Below, piece by piece: positions 58,331-64,000 of a stretch of DNA of 64,000 nt (positions are counted from its first letter, which is position 1; each line of letters opens with the position of its first letter). Under the pieces are notes generated by a model. It saw only the letters and a list, made by a program, of their open reading frames with translations, had not been told where the DNA came from and did no database searches. This DNA comes from Paragorgia papillata. Lineage: Eukaryota; Cnidaria; Anthozoa; Scleralcyonacea; Coralliidae. The stretch lies in the NCBI GenBank assembly GCA_035771165.1, contig JAWNZC010000413.1, positions 1,673,001 to 1,737,000 on the forward strand. The letters run 5' to 3'. A program made the translations under genes and the position numbers.

Positions 58331-58870
58331 TGAGTTGAAAAAGCCGCTAGGATAATTATAACAATGAAAGTGAAGCTATATATTTACTAATTTTCAGGAC
58401 AAAATATTATTTGGAAGAATGTCTACCAGCGTAGGGCCCCCATCACGCTACAGCAGTTATACGTCCCGATACAGGACAATTTAAATGACCCATTGCACAT
58501 TGATAAATTTTTATTCTCCGAAACTGAAATTCGAGTATGTAGTTAAACTCACTGAATGAAATATATTTACCAATTTTCAGGACAAAATATCATTTGGAAG
58601 AATGTCTGCCAGCATAAGGCCCCAATCACGCTACAGTAGTTATCATGTACGTCCTGATACAAGACAACATAAGTAAATAACCCAAATTTAGACATTGATT
58701 TATTTTTATTGTGCGAAACTGAAATTCAAATAGGTAGTCAAACTCATATCATTTGCCTAGGATGTCTCCAAGTAGTCCAAGCATAGGCCCCCAATCACGC
58801 TACAGCAGTTATACGTCCTGATACTGGACAACATATTAAGTAAACTAGAAATACGTAAATGCAACAACCC
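58330..58870. repeat. Three ~180-bp tandem units
   Basis: Each has GGACAAAATATCATTTGGAA-like sequence, ATGTCTGCCAGCAT and TCACGCTACAGCAGTTAT. Further single units lie at about 51350-51500 and 61620-61775, all in the same orientation; the last is separated from the tandem set by the foldback and other insertions. Confidence 0.75.
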
Positions 58871-60035
58871 CTCGCGCTATTTAATATGTATTAGGGCCTG
58901 GGAATAGTCACTGCTCTCCGACACAAAATATAGTTTTAAATGAAGTAGAATATTTCAAATTGAAAACTGTTTATTTTAATCTTTTAAAAAAAGTACTGAA
59001 AAACAAAGGAAAAACGAGAGAAAAACTTTCGGATAACATTAGGCAAAAATAATTTCAATGAAAATGTTGCACGTCGCTGCCAGGATTTGAGTGGGATTCG
59101 AGCCAGACTGTCTTCGCGTGACAACCAGTGACGTTACCACCTGGCTACTGAAGAAGATATAAAAAGTTCTGTAAAATTTCGTTTAAATCTGTACGTTTTC
59201 TTTTTCCATGTTTACAAAAACAGCATGCAGGCGATACAGGCTGAAATTAATATACTTTTTTGCTGAAGTATTTTAAAAACATTTGTAATTTTTACATGTA
59301 TTAAAAACAGCTCAAATCTCTGGCTGTTTGTCAGTTGTCAGAGATATGGTACAAAACCAATCTGAAATGTTGTATCTGTTTTCAGTTTTTGTACATTTTA
59401 CAGACCAAAAATTACTTCTCTTCCTATCTTTTATTTCAAATTATAAACAAACTATAAACAAACACCATGCATGAATGGTTTACCATAAGAAAGTTATTTT
59501 ATAAAACAACACAAGACGACAATCAGCAGATAAAAGCAAAGAATACAACGGGTAAGCAAAAACATCCAACAAAAATAGCATTATAAACAGTGACAGGATA
59601 TAAACACGGAAACCTACTAGTTGCTACTAAATGTTTTTCATTACTGAGTCTGAAAGCGGCTGCTCTATGTTTTTACTTAACTTTTCGGTCTTTTACTTTG
59701 TCGGTTTTTCTTCAGTATTGTTTTTCCCCATTTCGAGTTGACGGTTTCCTTTAATTCAATACATTGTTGTTGTTCTTTTATATAAAAGTTGATTACGTGT
59801 ATGTTCCTTTGAAAGTGATGTATTTTAACAGTTAATATCTATTCGCAATTCGAAAAAGCTGCTTTCCCAAGTCTTTTTCGACTTTGATTTGCTTCATCGT
59901 TACCAGTGCCAAACAATCCTAACCGCGCAAATGGACCGAAGTCCACATATATATATATATATATATATAAACATTTTCGTTCAAATGATTTCGCATGGCT
60001 TTTCAAACTCGCGTGTAAGTGGGTTCAACGCGTGT
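58871..60035. other. Non-coding region with a tRNA-like relic
   Basis: AT-rich. On the minus strand 59080-59165 has TAGCCAGGTGG (A-box-like) and GGCTCGAATCC (B-box-like) about 45 bp apart but no closed acceptor stem, suggesting a tRNA-derived SINE relic. A TA run lies at 59948-59968. Confidence 0.35.
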
Positions 60036-60039
60036 CGCC

Positions 60040-61603
60040 CGGCGCCCGGGCACAGAATAAAGATCAACCAGAAGTCCAACTTAGTGTCGGCACCTTTGAT
60101 GTAAGCGTCCTCGCGAAATGTCGGCCTCGCGATCCCGGCGCCATTTTGAAAGTAAGTGCCCCCGGGAAATTACCCCTCTCGTCCTTGCGACCCTCGGGCT
60201 CCTGTATTCAATTACTCTTGGCCTTCGTGTGACCTTTAAATTAACTTTATGTTGTTATCTATCTATATAAATAATATTTAGTTAAGTAAACAAGTAATTT
60301 ACTTTAGAAAACGATTCTTTGGAGATAAAGTTCTTTGACCACGAGGTTATTAAAACTTCAGTGAGCGGATACTACGGGTAAAAGTCCGTGGCAAAAAAGT
60401 CCTGCACTCGCAAAGCTGGGTTTTACATTTCTCGATTTTGCCGACACATTTGTTTATAGAAAAAGATTGCTAACAATTTCGGAACTACGCATTGTTGAAA
60501 TACATCGGGTACGTATGTTGTTAGAAATTTTATAAGCTTTCATTTGGTATATAATTCAAATTTTAGTGTTACCTGTAACTTTTTAAAATGTTCAAAATGT
60601 TCTCACCATTGTTCGTAAAATAAGAATAATATAATGGAAATGGACTCCTCACAAGTGTTATAGAATTTTGGATTTTGTTTTTAAACACTAAACGCACAAC
60701 CCTGAACTGCATATTTGAAACAGAGGATACTGTCAAGTGCTATTCATGTCAGAACTTTTAATTTTCTTGCTGGGAAGTATTTTAAAATATGAAAAAAACA
60801 TCATTGTTTTGGTCTGGACCGTCTGAAATTTATGTATTTTTTAAGTTTGTTTTGCCTTTTGCTGTTTTGGTGTTTGCAGTTCAGAAAGAGTTCTGGTATG
60901 AACCTGAGATATATCTTAAACAGAAGCTAATTCAAGTATGAAAGGAGTCGAAAAGTTTGCAGATTTCTAGTTGAAGTAGAAAAACGTTTTTGGTGCAAAT
61001 TAGTAGTCATACGGATTCATACCTTTTGAACATATAGAACTTTTATGGTCAATGGTGAGAACATTTTGAACATTTTAAAAAGTTACAGGTAACACTAAAG
61101 TTTGAACTATACACCGAATGAAAGCTTATAAAATTTCTAACAACATACGTACTCGATGTATTTCAACAATGCGTAGTTCCGAAATTTTAGCCATCTTTCT
61201 CTATAAACAAGTGTGTCGGCATCATCGAGAAATGTAAAACTCAGCTTCGTGAGTACAGGACTTTTTTGCCACGGACTTTTACCCGTCGTATCCGCGTACT
61301 GAAGTTTTAATAACCTCGTGGTCAAAGAATTTCATCTCCAACGAAACGTTTTCTAAAGTAAATTACTTATTACTTAACTAAATATTATTTATAGATGTAT
61401 AGATAGCAATATAAAGTTAATTAAAAGGTCACAAGAAGGCCAAGAGTAATTGACTACAGGAGCCCGAGGGTCGTAAGGACGAGAGGGATAATTTCCCGGG
61501 GGCACTTACTTTCAAAATGGCCGACTGGCGCATGCGCATAAAAATAATGGGACACTTTTTTCCGCGAGTCGGACTTCTGGTCAATCCTTATTCTGTGGCC
61601 CGG
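60040..61603. mobile_element. Large foldback element, ~570-bp arms
   Basis: Left arm about 60040-60612, right arm about 61036-61603, highly similar in inverted orientation, enclosing a unique 420-bp centre. Outer ends are CCCGGGCACAGAATAA-like and its complement; inner ends meet CAAAATGTTCTCACCATTG. Arms differ by scattered changes and short indels. No ORF of note is present. Confidence 0.85.
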
Positions 61604-61904
61604 GCTTGGGGATGACCCAAATTTGGACATTGTTTTATGTTTATTGTACGAAACTGAAGTTCGAATATGTAGTTAAATTCATTGATTGAAGTATATTTAC
61701 CAATTATCAGCACAAAATATCATTTGGAAGAATGTCTGCCAGCATATGGCCCCGATCACGCTACAGCAGGTATACGACAAAACAAGATCATTAATAGCGT
61801 ATAATTTATTAATTCATTTGAACAGTCTTATTTGAAACTTCATGAATGTGCAACAGTTTGCAATTGCTGTCATTGTCATTCTCTTCTACGTACCGTTATA
61901 ACTG

Positions 61905-62253
61905 AGGCCTCGTTCACACTATACCGGATAGGTTTTCGTGTCGGCACAAAAACCTATCTGGTATAGTGTGAACAGGCTCGGCACAACTCGGCACGATATT
62001 GCACAATATGTATATATAACGAATCACCATATTAATTTACTTCCGAAACGATTTCGAACTCCGTTCACACTGGAGCTGGAACGGCACAAAAAGCTATCCG
62101 ATACAAGATGTACCTCTTTCGAGATCGGAACGGCGCAGCGGCGTGCCGTCACAGAAATTGTGCCGGAACAGGCGTTTTGTGTGTGAACAGAAGGCCTATC
62201 CGGTATGGCTTTCGTGCCGGCACAAAAGCTATCCGGCAGTGTGAACGGGGCCT
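61905..62253. mobile_element. hAT-like MITE
   Basis: Ends AGGCCTCGTTCACACT and AGTGTGAACGGGGCCT. Repeated ATCCGGTATAG and GCCGGCACAAAA motifs occur inside. GTTCACACT-type ends are typical of hAT-derived MITEs. Overlapping ORFs here are not genes. Confidence 0.7.
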
Positions 62254-62259
62254 GACACA

Positions 62260-62375
62260 TATAGATCGTTTTCATCTGACGTCACGGCGGCCATATTGGT
62301 GTACCATCTTTATCCTATGGAAATTAAACTCTACTCCAATGGGGCCACCGATCACGTGAGTGAAAACGATCTATA
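62260..62375. mobile_element. Short MITE adjacent to the hAT-like one
   Basis: TATAGATCGTTTTCA at 62260 and its complement ending 62375; 116 bp long, with CGGCGGCCATATTGGTGTAC inside, resembling the inner end block of the ISL2EU element (GCCATATTTGTGTACC). Possibly an ISL2EU-derived MITE. Confidence 0.7.
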
Positions 62376-64000
62376 GCTACTCTATTGACTGATAATCATG
62401 TTGTTCACTCATGTATCACAATCATGCCTAATCTAAATACAGGTATACACCAAATAAAAATAACTGTAATATTTGTCAGCATGTATTGCTTGCTGTTTTA
62501 AATATTTAATGTTTAATATTTAAAAAATAACTTCCACACATGTAGAAGGCTAAACATTTCCAAGTTTTGAATCTTGTTATAAAGTTTGGTGCTTTTCTAT
62601 GTTTTCTTCTCCACTTTTTTAACTCCACCTACTTTACCAACGTCATTATCACCATCTTCACATTAGCATCACCACCATATTGACGACCACGCTGTGCGCA
62701 TGTTAGTATTCGCATATTCGATTGTATTTGTATCTGACATGATCACGAATGTGCCTAATTAGCATGCATCACCGATAAAGCATTTTTGCTGTAGGGTCAG
62801 AATCGTGTTTAAGTAACAATGGCCAGTACATACAAACTACATCATACCAAAGGTAGTGTACTCAGCATCATTTCGCATGACAAATCTCGTTTCGATGCAA
62901 GTTAGGGCGGGAGGGGCTGTGCCAGCATGCATACAACCCAAAATTTCGAGACCAGATTCGTCAAGGTTTCGTATTTCTCTTGACGAGTTCTGTCGAGCCT
63001 TCGTCCATGCTGATTCGCTGCAAGGAGAATCTCTTCATTCTGAAATTAGATAAGTTACGTCATTAAACAGAAGTACCATTTTTACATAAACTGCTGTCAC
63101 TGCACCAACATCTTTACTCTTGTATCACTCGACTCTGACATGTTTGGAGCATGTTTTGTACATGTCTGCCCGTGATACATGTATTAAGCTAAATCCTGAA
63201 ATAGATTAAAATATCTAATTTTTTTAATATTTTCTCAATAGGTGGTGTGCAACCAATCCCTTGAGATTCGAAGAACAAAGATACATGTATTTTCGCCATG
63301 TTGGATGAAATTATAATTGCAGATGATGAAAAAAACTTTTGTCAAATTCATCCAACATGGCGACAATGACATAAGATGCACACCACCTAATCCTAACATC
63401 CATGTTAGAGGGCCGGCCAAGGCTTCAAAATATTACTTTTGATGGCATTTTTTGTTACAAACAGGCAACCGTGCTAAATCATATCGGATAGTGTATACTT
63501 TGAAGGTAAGGGGTGTTGGCAGTCGTGATTATTGATTTATATACTAAAATTTCGAGCTTTTTGAAAGCACAATGTGACGGATGGGATATCTGTAAAGCGA
63601 TGCCTATCTACGTTTGTGTATTATTTGAATTACAAATTCAGAATGCTATTCAATCAGCGTGCCTGAAGTTCTGATTATTCTAATTCGCATAGCTCACAAT
63701 TATAAAAAAACAAGAAACATGGCGCAAATTCGCCTAAATATAACACTTAGAAGAACAGCCACAACAATCTGAAAACTTTTTGTTACAAGCAGGCAACCAT
63801 GAGCATAGAAATGTAGCTTAGACATTGTTCAAGATGACTAGGCCAGTTGGCTTCCGTGTATCACAAGATAGTACTGTTGAACCGGTGAGTTAAATGTCTA
63901 AGGATATTATGAGCAATACTACACTATAGTACAACAGCTCAGCTTTATAACAGTAGATAGATGGCGGTATCGGCAAATTACCAAAATAAAACGAAGTAAT
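62376..64000. other. Non-coding end of window with one MITE
   Basis: A MITE at 63239-63389 has ends TAGGTGGTGTGCA / TGCACACCACCTA and an inner inverted pair CGCCATGTTGGATGAA. A 65-codon ORF at 62856-63053 and others show no domain. No gene is supported. Confidence 0.55.

Noticed and set aside
59080..59165. Functional tRNA on the minus strand
   Set aside because: A- and B-box-like words exist but T-stem and acceptor stem do not pair; kept only as a SINE-like relic.

Overview
The window reads as nuclear DNA of an animal, most likely a marine non-bilaterian such as a cnidarian or sponge. Evidence: AT-rich sequence, GT-AG introns, a ten-exon gene of the HMGXB3/KDZ-transposase type, a BEN-domain gene, and a mobile-element mix common in such genomes (THAP/YqaJ DNA transposon, Penelope-like and DIRS retroelements with hammerhead-like ends, many foldback MITEs). 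Species cannot be fixed from sequence alone. No prokaryotic operons, rRNA, CRISPR array or convincing functional tRNA were seen.

Layout. 1-1.48 kb: flank with one possible exon. 1.48-6.95 kb: an almost complete two-gene DNA transposon (ISL2EU/IS4EU type) with an intact THAP-DDE transposase on + and a broken SWIM-YqaJ-PHD-Ulp1-like gene on -. 6.96-8.57 kb: Penelope-like insertion between 16-bp direct repeats, with hammerhead-like ends. 8.6-14.5 kb: THAP fragment, hairpins and a nested foldback element. 14.5-24.1 kb: the main gene, 10 exons, 1,479 codons, with a long Q/T-rich repeat and a papain-like peptidase-like last exon; its introns hold several mobile elements. 25.7-30.5 kb: a ~187-bp satellite of about 26 units, many carrying an exact CENP-B-box core. 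30.5-36.7 kb: mostly non-coding, with a weakly supported minus-strand gene near 34.0-35.6 kb. Its promoter-side 21-bp triple repeat also occurs just before the main gene. 36.7-37.4 and 42.8-43.8 kb: two arrays of an 11-bp near-palindromic repeat. 38.3-42.4 kb: a minus-strand BEN-domain gene. 39.9-41.2 kb: Penelope-like relic with a very complete hammerhead fold, nested in a BEN intron. 44.9-49.0 kb: decayed DIRS element. 49.3-57.3 kb: minisatellites and a composite tandem of two inverted-repeat elements. 58.3-64 kb: a ~180-bp dispersed repeat, a 1.56-kb foldback and more MITEs.

Only the main gene, the transposase and perhaps the BEN gene look functional. The rest is a dense record of nested transposition and tandem amplification. 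The items most worth following are the CENP-B-box satellite, the shared 21-bp promoter module, the transposase-peptidase fusion gene and the hammerhead-like motifs.
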